Shown in pieces: positions 12,595-24,780 of a DNA stretch of 64,000 nucleotides. Position 1 is the first letter of the stretch. Each line of letters starts with the position of its first letter. A program made the translations under genes and the position numbers. The DNA comes from Arctopsyche grandis. Its lineage: Eukaryota > Arthropoda > Insecta > Trichoptera > Hydropsychidae. The notes under the pieces were generated by a model. It ran no database searches and was not told the origin of the DNA. It was given only the letters and a program-made list of their open reading frames with translations. The DNA lies in contig NC_135355.1 of NCBI RefSeq assembly GCF_051622035.1, positions 6,870,001 to 6,934,000 on the forward strand. Reading direction: 5' to 3'.

Positions 12595-13345
12595 TATTAA
12601 ATTACCGGTAATTGGCCCGAAAAATAGTTGGGTAAATTAGTACCTTTACCGGTAAATCAATAAAACGTTTTATCACATTCCTCTCCTTTATGTTATCTTC
12701 TGGCAATACTGTCCGACCCAGTGCTTCATCCAGGAAAAATATACAATAATGAAAATAATAGTGGAAGTTATACACATAGGTAGAACAGATTTAAAAGGTA
12801 GTAAATCCTTCGGAATCAGTTTTAGATTCCGATGGTGATATCGCAGTAGTTCCATCTACGACTAAGTGGGTATTATCAGTAAAAGAAAGTGTTCACATGG
12901 TTATTAAAAATAAAACTTAAGTCTGTTTGGGAGAGGAACTTATCCAGAAGAAAAAAATAAAGAAATCGTGAGGAAGAAAACTAGTTTTTAGAAGAAATAA
13001 AATAAAAAACTGAAAAAAGTACTTGAAAAATTTGATTAACGATAGTCTGTATATATATATTTTGTGGATGATAGTGTGTATATATATTTTTTGTGGATGA
13101 TAGTGTGTATATATATATTTTATTCGTTATTATAAAATAAATATTAAAAAATATTATATATATGAAGAATTATTTTTTTTCCTTTTTTTGGGAATTATAT
13201 TTTAGTATGTTTTAAATAATGTTTATTAGTCTTTGGTTAAATGTGTATATTTAGTACAAAAAAAAGTAGTTAAATTTTGAGATTTAAAAATTCGGTAATT
13301 TACCAATAAACTGATAAATGGTGAAAAAAAATTATCGGATTACCG
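12595..13345. mobile_element. Possible decayed DNA transposon with ACCGGTAA ends
   Basis: TTACCGGTAAT occurs at the left end and ATTACCGGTAA at the right, with further GGTAAAT words just inside both. The interior has no intact frame. A short tandem repeat (GATAGTGTGTATATATAT, near 13040-13115) lies within. I could not define exact termini or a target duplication. Confidence 0.35.
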
Positions 13346-14816
13346 GTAAACAGAAATCTCTGTAAACTGGACTCCGTAATATGTACCTAAACGTGTATCA
13401 GCAATATATTCCACCAAAATCTTCAAGAAACTTATTCAAATTTTCTCTGGTTTGTTTAGCCAAAAATGAATACATGAATATAAAATATATCCAATATCCA
13501 ATAAGTAAGTATTGAAATAATTGATCTAAAAATAATATTTCTCCTAAAAATTCTACTTATTTTACAAATTTTAGGATCGTAGATTAATCATATTCTTCAT
13601 TTTAAAAGATTCTTCAAAGCTTCTTGTCCTTTATTTTTATTTATTTTATTATTTAAAAAAGTATAAACACGTATATATAAAAACTAATATCCAGACGTTT
13701 CATTATTGCATGTATGTATGTATAATGCATTCTGCAACCTTTACCAGTACATTTACATTTCGTATAACATAATATAATAAATAAATACGAAGATCACACC
13801 GTTTGTTAATATAATATTGCAAAAATGTACACGGAATGTGTAAGGTCAATTAAATTACAGATTTATCGCATAAAAAATCTGTTAACCTCGGTTTGTAATT
13901 CGAGATATATCTAAATTTTACCTCATTCCTCATTAAAACACTAAACGAGCAGGAAATCGACGGGGAGATAGAAAAGATGAAAAAATAAATACCCACATAT
14001 AATATAATATAACATATGTAATAAACACACGCTATGTTGTATGTGTGTGTGTGTAATGGGCACGTTTGATATGTAAATGTTAAGGTCGATAAAATGCAAT
14101 TTAGATTTTCGCCCACAGCTATCGCAAAACGAGGATCTACGGCCGAATTACACAAGCGAGAGTAACTCGATAGAGATAGACAGATCTGCCTACCCACCAT
14201 AAAAGTGCCATAAAAACCCATCGAGCATCGAACGATCTCCGGATGGCCGCAATGGCGAAAAGAGACACCGCGTAAAAGTATTTTATATGAGTGCGTAATA
14301 CATATTATGGGTATATTCGCCTCGTTTGGCGGTTTCCTCGAAACGGGTGAAATTGCTGACCCACTTTGTTTATTTGTCCGTTAACGAGATGTTTTATGGG
14401 AAATTTCCTATACTGTGACCGTATTGTTAATTAATTATTATATATATAATATGTATGTGCATACCTGCATGTATGTGCTGTTGAAACTTTCTACTTTTTT
14501 ATCTTACAAAACTACGTCTATGACAACTCGACTACTCTTGTAGATTGATTAATCAAGAAATTCGTCTTATCCTAGCACTTTTTCCTGAAGTCTCTTTTGA
14601 AAACTTTTTATTTTCTCTTCTTTACATTTTCATTATGATTTTATTTTGGTTAAGTTTTTAATCTGATTTTGATAATTATGAATCGATCGTTTTCTTTTAA
14701 CATTGCTTCATATCATTTTATTTATTTAAAATTTTCCCATGACATTACATAATTGTAATAAAAAAAATCAAAAATGAACAGAGACGCAAAAATAAAATAT
14801 GAAACAAATAAATCTA
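13346..14816. other. Non-coding, nothing recognised
   Basis: AT-rich sequence. The stretch 14090-14345 is less AT-rich and could be a conserved non-coding or regulatory block, but nothing in it resembles an exon on either strand. Confidence 0.45.
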
Positions 14817-15385
14817 ATCTGATATATAATTTTGAAAGAGACTTTGCATATATACATATATGTATGTAAGTATTGTTCGTTGGGAAACGAAAACAACACA
14901 ATCGATTTTTTTTTCGATTCATAGGCACCGATTCGATTTTTTTCCGCCGATTCGGGGGGGCGCAAGCGCCGGATTCTAGTATACATATAATTTCGAAAGA
15001 GACTTAGTATATATGTTTGTTTGTTCGTGACAGTCAATTTAATAAAAAAAAACAAATGAATATTCAAATAAATTTATATATAAAATAAAGCTATTCAAAT
15101 AAATTTAATAAAATGTTTACTATAAGATTAGTCATGTTTAAGCGGTTTATATTATAAATACCGAGCGAAGCCGGGTAAAACCGCTAGTATACATATAATT
15201 TCGAAAGAGACTTTGTATGTAAGGTTTAAAGGTTTGGGTGGGAGCATCGAAAACAAATCAAAATTTCTATGACGACGATATAGATATCGTTGAATATTAT
15301 TTTTTTTCATTCAAATAAATTTAATAAAAAAACAAATGAAATTTTTTTCCCATGTTTATGCTGTTTATATTACAAATACCGAGCG
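14817..15385 (+). mobile_element. Three head-to-tail Helitron-like elements
   Basis: Units 14817-14979, 14980-15187 and 15188-15385 each open with a variant of ATATAATTTCGAAAGAGACT. The first two end in CTAG before T. The second and third carry the hairpin-like CCGAGCGAAGCCGG near the 3' end; the third is cut off there. Terminal CTAG-T after a small hairpin is the classic non-autonomous Helitron end. No Rep/helicase sequence is present. Confidence 0.6.
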
Positions 15386-16775
15386 AAGCCGATATATAAA
15401 ATATATTCATTATATAAAAACAAATAAAATATTTAAGATCGTAAATTTAGCAATCCCTTAACCAGACCAGCATATTTTAGTTTAAATAAATCCAAGTTTG
15501 ATGGCCCTTGCGACACGACAGGTGACGAAGCCATAAAATTGGTACGTGCCACAAGATGAGAGAACAAACCGCGGCATCTAATGTACACACATACAATATA
15601 CCTGATTTGACCGGGAGCATTGAAGATCAATTCGGCAAAAAAATATTGAGGACTGCTCACCAAACCAATCTGTAACTTACATTGTATATATGTACACGTT
15701 TGGCCATAGTGTCGGCTTGGGGCAACCTATCATGATAAAAATAAAAATATTTTTTAAATTTATCTTCGTTAATTTTAATGAATAAGAATAATTTTTTTGG
15801 CGAAAGTAAGATCATTATTTATTTTTATGTAGCTTTTTTATCACAATTGATACTTAAAATATGTATCGATTTAAAATGAGCTTACTTTCACCCGTTATAA
15901 AGGAGTTTTTAATCATATGTGTCCTTGAAAAAGCGTATTAAAACAGTTATTACAAAAAGCGTACTACGACAGAGCTGAAGTAATATATGTATGTATGTAT
16001 AATATAATATATTGAAATCAATGAACCGAACTGTACTGAATAAAATTAATGCGTACGAAGCTCTATTTTTAATAATTTTATTTCTTTTTTTATATAGAAA
16101 TTTATTATCCACATAGTACATATGTACATATGTAATGTTATTCTTGTAAATTCAGACATAAAGGTGACGAGGATTCTGTGTTCCAAATTTCTACTGTCAC
16201 GGGATTTGTCTGCGAAGACGTATGTACGTAGGTACGTACAATACAAATTTGCACATTAAAATGAATTAATTTCGAATTCGTTCTCGACGACACGTGTAGA
16301 CGAAGCGGAACATTCGCGAAAATTGCCGATTTAATGCCAAATTAACAATAATAACCGTCTATGATCATCGACCGTTTCGGAAATTTACATCACATACGTA
16401 ATAATAACGTATACATACATTATGCATTAATTTCTTTTATTGTCGATTCTAAACCGATTGACAAATTCAAATTTATCGACTAGGATGTGCTTGATTTATT
16501 ATCACGTTTGCTCGTACGCCATCATTATGTAATACATTGTCTTCAAGATTGATGAAGCTTAAACATAGTCAATTATCATTTTTGTCAGTAGGCCAATTAT
16601 CGCTCGTTAAAAGGGACATATAAAATTTCATTAAAATGATTAATTTATTACCAAATTTTAAATCAATTCATTAGCTTTCAACTTTATTAAATAAATAAAG
16701 CTTCGTAATCGCCTTTTTCAAGCTTTAATTTTTTCTGTCTACGTAACCAATACATGTAACCAACGTTCCCTCTAA
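15386..16775. other. Non-coding, nothing recognised
   Basis: No exon or defined repeat is supported. Open frames of 66-76 aa are AT-rich and unrelated to any family I recognise. Confidence 0.5.
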
Positions 16776-17407
16776 GGGCGAAAACACACGAGTGGTATGG
16801 GTTGTCACGTGTCCGTGGCTTCCCGCTGTGAGCGTAAAGGCGAAAACACACAGCGGTGCAAGTGGCACATGGTTTTTTTAGATACTTTTAAACATGCGAA
16901 AAAAATGGGCCGTGCCTTGCACATATCCATGGAACGCCCAGCACGCCCCGCCCCAAAATGACCCTCTGGAGTATTTTCGGTAAAATTGTATCCTTGTATT
17001 TATCCTTGCTTGACAGTGATCGATAACGGTGTATCCCATGTTTGAAGAAATGTAGGAGACCACCCTCAGAGGGGAGCTATGCACACGATGTGCCGTTCAT
17101 CGCTGTGTGTTTTCGCCCTAAGCAATGGGTGTTCCCAAACCGAACATATGTTTGGGAGGTCGCACGTGTATGCATATCCATATGCAACCGACAAGTATCT
17201 TCTACATTTCTTCAAATATGGGATTCACCGTTATTGATCATTGTCAAGCAAGGATAAATACAAGGATAAAATATCACCAAAAACACTCCAGGGGGTGATT
17301 TTTGGAACTGTGTACCATGTATATGGACTAGGGGTGCTGCGTTTTTTGCATGTTTAAAAGTATCTAAAAATAACACGTACCACGTACATCTCAGTGTGTT
17401 TTAACCC
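16776..17407. mobile_element. Harbinger-like MITE (outer copy), interrupted
   Basis: Begins GGGCGAAAACACAC directly after TAA and ends GTGTGTTTTAACCC directly before TAA, giving a 3-bp TAA target duplication and GGG-initial TIRs as in the PIF/Harbinger superfamily. A second copy of the same family (16838-17118) is inserted near its left end. The body matches 18879-19175, for example TACATTTCTTCAAATATGGG. Non-coding. Confidence 0.7.
16838..17118. mobile_element. Harbinger-like MITE (inner copy)
   Basis: About 281 bp, beginning AGGCGAAAACACACAGC and ending GCTGTGTGTTTTCGCCC, with TAA on each side (16835-16837 and 17119-17121). The interior is in the opposite orientation to the copy at 18879-19175. 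It sits inside another member of the same family. Confidence 0.75.
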
Positions 17408-18878
17408 TAAGCTGCGTGAGTACGCTACCACGCAGTAGTTTTAAACCCCCCGAGCACATATCAGAGTCTAGCACACACTCCCAAAATCTAAATAAAAATC
17501 TTATTTCTAAACAACCAAACATTTTTTTCGAGATTGAATGTATTCTTGATTTTGTTTTTGTATGAATTTTATGCACATTCACTGAATGTAAATGGGCAAT
17601 GAAAGGAATCTTGAGAGTTTTAACTGAAATCCCGGAAGATTTTATCATCATATTATAAAACATGAAACGTTAAAAAGCGGACAAAAATATGATCAAAATT
17701 TTGATAGGTAATGTAAGCAATAACCATCAATTTATTGATGCCTCCATACAACAGTCTTCGCCAAGTGAGCTATTTTTGGGCGTAAGGATGAATACTAATA
17801 AAACCAAAAAAATACTTTTTTCATTTACCGGTATACCGATAGTAAGAAAAGTAGTTTTCCCGTTTTATAAAATTTGACGGTAAATTGCAAACCCTACATT
17901 GCATGCTACTTGTATGTAACAGGTCGCCTAGGCAAGGAATCAAAGGATAGTTTTATCATATTTCATCAAAATCCATAAGCTTGTTGTCAAACTGATAAAT
18001 TTGACAAATATATATGTAAGCATACAAGCTTTGATCGTTTAATATTTCTGATTGGATGTACATACATATGATATATAGGGTTTCGTTGTAGCGTATCCAT
18101 GAGAACCGAGCACGCTAGGAAGAGCTCGCTAAACAATGGATGATCTCTCCAATTGATAAAAGCCCATCCATCCAGCATCGATTTGAACGTCACACGGATT
18201 TATGACGTCAATATAATGCAAGAGTGGAAAATTGTGTTGGTTAGGTTCAGTCCACCCACAGAGTCTGTGTAGCTCGAGGATATTTACATGTCGTGAGTAC
18301 TCCCTGATGATGAAGATATGATCCTGCTCCTCGTGGGCGACCACCACCAATCGAACTCTCCATTATACGCCCACTCTGCCCCACTGGGTCTCCTCTCTCC
18401 CATTATAATATAATGCACAATGTAAACGTATTGTCTCGCTGTTGCCCTTCTTATATACATACATCCATTTTTTTATTGCCCTTCGCTTAATTACATTATC
18501 AGGATCGTTCGTTTCCGACGTGCACTCGTAATTCACTTCTCCAGCTCGTTCTGCTGCACCGCAGTCGATAACTAACTGCCCAATATTTCTTCTTCTTGTA
18601 AACATAAATAATGTTTAGTGTAACATGCATCTGCCAACGGCTGATTTTACCTTTTTTACAAGACTTTTTTTCCTCTTCGAGCTTGTATTATATTAGGAGG
18701 ATAACTTGTTCCTTCGAAACATACTAAACGTTGCTTTATATGTAGATGTATGGAATTTAACATATTTTATTCTTTGTTTTTACTTTATCAATATATGAGG
18801 AAATGTGATTGTGAGAAAAAAAAAAGTTCGACTAATTTGAACTCAAAATCGATCATTTTAGTGTTTAATCACGGTTGA
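17408..18878. other. Non-coding, nothing firmly recognised
   Basis: The minus strand at 18129-18605 has two adjacent open frames (73 and 80 aa) with fairly balanced composition. I recognise no domain, and there is no start or splice evidence, so they are not called as genes. Confidence 0.4.
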
Positions 18879-19175
18879 TAGCGAAAACACACAGCACGGA
18901 ACGTGGCACATGGAATGTCGACAAGTTCTCCTACATTTCTTCAAATATGGGATACACCGTTACCGTTCACTGTCAAGCAAGGATAAATACAAGGATACAA
19001 TTTTACCGAAAATACTCCAGGGGGTCATTTTGGGGTGGGGCGTGCTGGGCGTTCCATTAATATGTGCAAGGCACGGCCCATTTATTAAAAGCCTATTCTA
19101 TGTTTCATTTCGCGTGTTTAAAAGTATCTAAAAAAAAAAAACACGTGCCACGTAAATCACTGTGTGTTTTCGCCC
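18879..19175. mobile_element. Harbinger-like MITE, third copy
   Basis: About 297 bp, left end GCGAAAACACACAG, right end CTGTGTGTTTTCGCCC followed by TAA. The left target copy has changed to TGA. The interior matches the two copies at 16776-17407. Confidence 0.7.
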
Positions 19176-19273
19176 TAACCATTTTTTTTATTTTTCGGTG
19201 GGTACATTTTTCAATGGATTTCTTCCGTATTGTTGAGCTTAACTAAAATGGTACTCAATTTTACAAAGATCAA

Positions 19274-19436
19274 ACCAGCATAGATCAGTGGTTAGCGTGT
19301 AATGCTGTCAACCGAGTGGTCACGGGTTCAACCCCTGGCCCGGTGCTGGATATGTAACTCCAAGTCAATCGTTTTCTATCAGAGTTTGCCAATTTTTCGG
19401 ATTTTATTGAAACGATCCCATGAATTCTTACTATGA
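19274..19436 (+). mobile_element. tRNA-derived SINE, truncated copy
   Basis: Starts ACCAGCATAGATCAGTGG (box A region), followed by box B GGGTTCAACCC and the family-specific AACTCCAAGTCAATCGTT. It lacks the 3' GCTGCATTGTTTG segment seen in the copies near 10560 and 59365. Confidence 0.7.
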
Positions 19437-19465
19437 TATATATGTTTTAATAATCAATGTTTATC

Positions 19466-19512
19466 AACCAGCAGCATAGATCAATGGTTAACATATAATG
19501 CTTTCAATTGAA
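19466..19512 (+). mobile_element. SINE head fragment
   Basis: CCAGCAGCATAGATCAATGG and the following bases repeat the first ~45 bases of the SINE head, then the match stops where the Helitron-like sequence begins. Confidence 0.55.
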
Positions 19513-19535
19513 TGAGTGGCATTGCAACGCAATAA

Positions 19536-19733
19536 TTTCAAATGTTTTCGCGTCGCCACCTGCGTTATTGGGGTAAAATAAACAAACAATTGAATAATTT
19601 GAAATGTGTTCCGCTGTTAAACGCTGGATAAGTCAGATTACCACGACTTTAACTCGGAAACGGAAAAAACGGGAACGGGAACGGGAATTGCATGCGTTAT
19701 TGTGGCATTGCCACGCATGCCGGGTTCAGCTAG
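19536..19733 (+). mobile_element. Helitron-like element, CATGCCGGG family
   Basis: Ends CGCATGCCGGGTTCAGCTAG followed by T, the terminal CTAG-T expected of Helitrons. The last ~65 bases and an interior AATTGTTTGTTTATTTTAC block (in inverse) match 4674-4797. It contains a short run of CGGGAA repeats. No coding capacity. Confidence 0.55.
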
Positions 19734-21225
19734 TATATAATATATTATAGTTTCTTAATTTGTATACATATAAAGTTTATGTTATTCAAAATATTACTCG
19801 CTCGTGTTGGATTGCACTGGTCTATTCGAAATTAAGATTATTTTATTGCATCATAAATATTTTTATTACTGAGTAAATTACATTACAATATCATAATTGC
19901 TTCATTCCAGCTTTGTAGGATGAGATTTTGTATTTGCATGATTTAAACGAAACACTTATGTGCGTTTTATGGGTCTAAATTTTAAAGGTTTAAATTAAAA
20001 GCCTATTCAATGGTTATATTGCAATCGATTCGAATGCAATTTCTGAGTATATATGTACATATGTAGTTTCATCGACGAGCAATGAACGTTTCTGCGCTTA
20101 CTATTTCTAGACAATTTCAATTCTAATCAGTGACAACAAACAGTTCTTTTACAGTTGGCTTTGTGAAATCGACCTTAAATCGACATAAATGGCAGATGTC
20201 GATGGAGGATCTCTAGCAGCAAACGAGTTCTTTACGTCTATCGGCTTCTTTGAACCGGCGTAATTTATCGCCGTTAATTATTTTAAGCTTATTTTCTTTT
20301 CGAACGAGCGATGCTTAATTGTTAAACGTCATTTTTTTCCCACCGGCCCTTCGTATCGATGTAATCCGCTGGAATTTTATCTAAGTAAAAAGTGGAAGCA
20401 TCTTTCACGAAAACGCTAAATATAATATGGGGGTGAAGTAATCAACGGAAACAACTGATTGGAGCTTAAGGTCATTGAACGTATTTTTATTCATCCTAGA
20501 AGTGTGTGTGTGTTTTTTCATTCAATTAATTGATGACATGTGTCCCGTTATGACACAAGCAGTGCAATGACATGAGAGCAGCTCGATAAAGGATACCCGA
20601 AACTTTAGATTGACTTTGGCGGTTCATGTCCATGGCTTGAGCTCATCGTGACCTCGCGTTAGCTTGATTGATGGACACGCTGATGTAATTGCTCCATTTT
20701 ATTTTTATTTTTACGTCGAAACTTTCAATAATAATAATTAAGATCGGCCTGGATGAAATTATATACATTTGTTGACACAGGCGTTTTGGACCTACGCATT
20801 TTTATCAATGATTTTTTCTTCTCTTATGCAAATGTCTTAAAAATGACAAGTGTAATTCGAAACTGACGCACGGCGTAAAAAACAAAATTATCCGAGGAAT
20901 TTTAGATTGGAAGGCCATTTTTTAGCATTTAATTGCAAACCAGTGTGTGAAACTATTTTTGTTTCCGCCTTGAATTTATTCGATGCGTAAATTTGGGATA
21001 TTTTATATATCTATTATATTGTCACTTTTCATTTTTTATATTTACATACATATTAAATGTGAACAACCGTACTCCTTTAGCATTTTTTTATTCTTTGCAT
21101 ATATATTCACCTTGAAAAAAATATAAGTCATACAAAACAATTTTTTTGTCTTTTAAATGTTTCATAATTTCATCTATAAAATTATAATATTAATATCAGA
21201 ATCAAGTGATAAAATATGTACATAG
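19734..21225. other. Non-coding; possible regulatory block
   Basis: The stretch 20160-20420 has balanced composition with non-repetitive words such as TTTATCGCCGTTAATTATTT and no open frame. It might be a conserved enhancer of the ADAMTS gene. That is an inference from composition only. Confidence 0.35.
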
Positions 21226-22030
21226 CACTGAGCAACAAAAAAAATTACCTACCGAAGCGGAAACTAATCAATCTTTACTAAGTTTGACCCATTTAATTCG
21301 AATATGACAATGATTTTTGCAGGCTTAATCTCATTTAAGAGATATGAGCGTTAAAAAAAAGTACAATTTTTACAGATTTTTGACTTTGCAGTCTTTAATT
21401 TTAAATATATTATTGTGCCAAAAGTATTGGAATCAATAGTCAAATGTTTTTTTATAATAATCTTAAATATCTTGATACAATAATTGATTTTAAATTACAA
21501 TACTGAGTTGCAAAGTGCATGATGTTAAAATTTCCACCTTGATAAAAAATTCGTGAGTGTTTGGTCTTTCATTTAAGTCATGCTTGGATGCAGTACTCTT
21601 CGACATTTTCATTATTTTCCTCTTTGAGCTACATTCACATGTACATACATACAAAAACGTTCATTATTGTATTTGTGATATATCTTGCTTTCTTCTATGC
21701 AGATATACATATAATATATATTATTTGAGTATTCTCTATATATTATTTGATCATCATCCACCCACTCTTCTCGCTAATTGTTCTGTCCTTTGGCACATTC
21801 TTTATTCAATTTAATGGGTTTTCTTACTTCGTCAAACTGTTTTTGTTATTATATCCAGATTATTAATTCCCATGCAATATATTCGTTCTCCCACCCTTGT
21901 GTGCAATTTTAAATTAATGACTGCAAAAGTCAAAAATTTGTAAAAATTGCACAGTTTTTAAACGCTCATATCTCTTAAATGAGAGCTAACTAACAAAAGT
22001 TATTATCATATTCGAGTTAAGCTTCTTTTA
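21226..22030. mobile_element. CACTGAGC-family DNA transposon (3' end eroded)
   Basis: The left end is CACTGAGCAACAAAAAAAAT. A long inverted repeat follows, with GAATATGACAATGATTTTTG near 21298 matching TTATTATCATATTCGAGTT near 21998 in reverse, and AGAGATATGAGCGTT near 21340 matching AACGCTCATATCTCT near 21961. The outermost right end is missing. Complete sibling at 44574-45538. Confidence 0.65.
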
Positions 22031-22390
22031 AGGAAAAGTAAAAGAAAATCTGAAACCTAAGTTGTTTAAATTGCTCTATATTACGTATCTCGCAAACGAT
22101 CTTCATGATGAATTGGACTGTTTAAAAATCAATAGTCTTTGAATAAGTTATCAGCATTCGAATTAAGATCAAAATCGTAATTTCTCCGTCTAATAAAAAT
22201 AGGTCAAAATATCAACGCGACCAAACATTACATTTAAAGCTTACCGATGCCCTAAATTAACTCTTAGGCATTTCTTAATGATAAGAGCGAATATTATATT
22301 AATGTTTTAGTATGTAGTTATGTAACGAGTGTATGTATGTATGTATGTAGATAAATTTTGATAATTGATTGTGATTAATCTGTTGTACAG
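22031..22390. other. Intron or flank upstream of first ADAMTS exon
   Basis: AT-rich with a (TATG)n run near 22330. It ends in a polypyrimidine-poor but canonical acceptor TTGTACAG at 22390. No coding sequence. Confidence 0.6.
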
Positions 22391-22714
22391 GCTGGCATGC
22401 TGCGTACGGAGCACGGCGAATACTGGGTGGAACCTTCGCTACAACACACTCCAGCTGCCGAGGGAGACGAACATCCCCACGTAATATACAAGAGATCAGC
22501 TCTGAGGTCTGCCAGACGCAAAAACAACAGGGAACCGGGTGAAAAAAGGCGTAACAATAAAAATGAGAATAACGAAGGAAGAAGGCGTAAGAGGAGGCGT
22601 AGACGTGCCAAGAACTGTGCCACCAAGCAACCACGACGCACGACAAAACTCGATTGGAATGATGGACCTGATCACGCCGTTACGCGGGAGAACAAGAGCG
22701 ACAGACATATCAGG
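22391..22714 (+). CDS. ADAMTS: ADAMTS exon: prodomain C-terminal part
   Basis: Acceptor TTGTACAG, donor GTGAGT, phase 0 at both ends, 108 codons. Begins [15 protein letters not shown], the usual late-prodomain segment of ADAMTS proteins that normally follows a conserved STCxG. It then has HPHVIYKR and a very basic run ([12 protein letters not shown]) that offers furin-type sites. The ATG at 22397 is internal and is not the protein start. Confidence 0.85.
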
Positions 22715-24699
22715 GTGAGTGTGGACATTAAATTTAAAAATTAAGAAAAGTAAATTTTAAAGTAGAAAAATAAAAACTTTTAAAATATTTGATACATTTG
22801 CTTTGTGGTCATAATTACATTGCAAAATAAATCGGGCTAATCGTAGTGCTGAAGCTGATGATTTAATCTTGATTTTACATTTTAGTTTATATGTTTATAC
22901 ATCTCGCCATATCGCGCACGGCACTAAAATTTCGACCGCGGAACATCTGGCACCCAAAAACTCCATCGATCGAAAGGAACCCACGCGAAATATTGTACGC
23001 GATCGCAATTTGCGCAATAATCCATTTACCATTAGTTACTGCTAACATGTATACTAACAATTTAAATGCGCATTTTATAAAACAAATGCTTATTTATAGT
23101 TTGCATTTCATAAAATTTGTGTTAATTAAACATTTTATTATATTATTTAAAAATATAAATACACAATTCAAAAATATTTTTTAATGTACATATATAATAT
23201 GATTAGATTATAAAACAAAAGAACATATTATAAAAAATGTTTCTTTAATATAACATTTATACACTTAAAAAAATAAAATAAGACAAATCCTTGATAATAA
23301 TAATAACTTTTTTATTCCAGTTGAAAGGGAGAATAGTGCAATCCCCATCGTCCATATAATAATATATAAATAATAAATAAAATAGTATAGAAAAAAATAA
23401 ATATATAAATAATGGTAAATAATCATAATAATAATAATAAATAAGAATAATAATAATAGGAAGAATAATAAATTAATTAATCAATTAATAAAATAAACAA
23501 AGAATAAAAAAAAGTCTTGAGCATTTAAAAAACTACAAATTTATTGTTTTAATTAAGTCAGCATTTTAATATCAAATTCGCACATTTGTTACAACTAAAA
23601 AATATCAAGCAACCTAAAATTAATTAAATGCGCATTAACGCATACTATATGGGCATCTCACATACATACATACATATATTCACTTTTGCGACGTTTCCAC
23701 GGCCCTCGAGCGTTATATTGACCACGCACCATTTTTTTTCATTTATCATTTCATGTTTATAAACTTCGCACTGTTTTTAATTGTTGAATGATCGGAACAT
23801 TTTTTTGTTTCATACTATGTACAAATAAAATACTGTTAAATATCACATTTTTAATTTATCTTCATGCGCAAATGATTCGTTCTAAAGAGCAAAGCTATTT
23901 TTCTAAATGCACTATTAAATCGTACCCTATGTACATATATAATATATACCTACCTAAATTTACCGTCACTAATAGATGCATGTAGTTTTACGTAAAAAAT
24001 GTCAGGTCACGGCATCGACGAGCGATGGTAATTTATTTAGATCTCGGTGAGCTGAAGCTATGCTGTTGATATAATCCGAATGTTTGCTCCAGACGCGAGG
24101 TGTCCTGGAGGTCGAAAAGTCGCAGACATGCACATTTGTCTTCCTCTGTCGTTTCTTTTATTTTGTCTAGGAAAGTGTCTATTTTGACATCGTCGTATAC
24201 ATTAGAATGTTAAATTTTGCACTTTTGAATAAGGAAGATAAGCATACGTCCGATTTTTTCGCGGCGAATGTATGTATAATGCATAATATTTTCACCAACA
24301 AAATCTTACGAGGCAATATGTACATACGTATAACAGTCGTAACTGTACATACATTTTTATTTAATCTCTCTTAATACTTGATGCTGTTTTTAATTTTTAT
24401 TTCTTATAAAATCTTCAATAAAGACCTGAGTTTATTGCCGATAACTTCCATACATATGTATATGACTATACAATTTTGTGAAACTTTTTCTTTACTTTCT
24501 AGTCCATCGATTCCTAACCTAGGTTCCTAATGTTCGATTAGTTGTAAATTAAGATCGTCATTTCTAACCTTTCTTATTTTTAAATAATTTAGTCTATTTT
24601 GCCAGATGGAACATTTTTCTATGTCTATTCGTTTAAGCCGAATATCATAAAAGTATCATGTCACCATTTTGACGTTCTATTACCTCAAATAGATATAAT

Positions 24700-24780
<81 letters not shown>

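Noticed and set aside
18129..18605. Two adjacent minus-strand frames (73 and 80 aa)
   Set aside because: Balanced composition but no recognised family, no splice signals supporting them, and internal stops separate them.
22891..23184. 97-aa frame in the first ADAMTS intron
   Set aside because: The flanking exons are both phase 0 and already contiguous in family alignments; the second half runs into repeat sequence.
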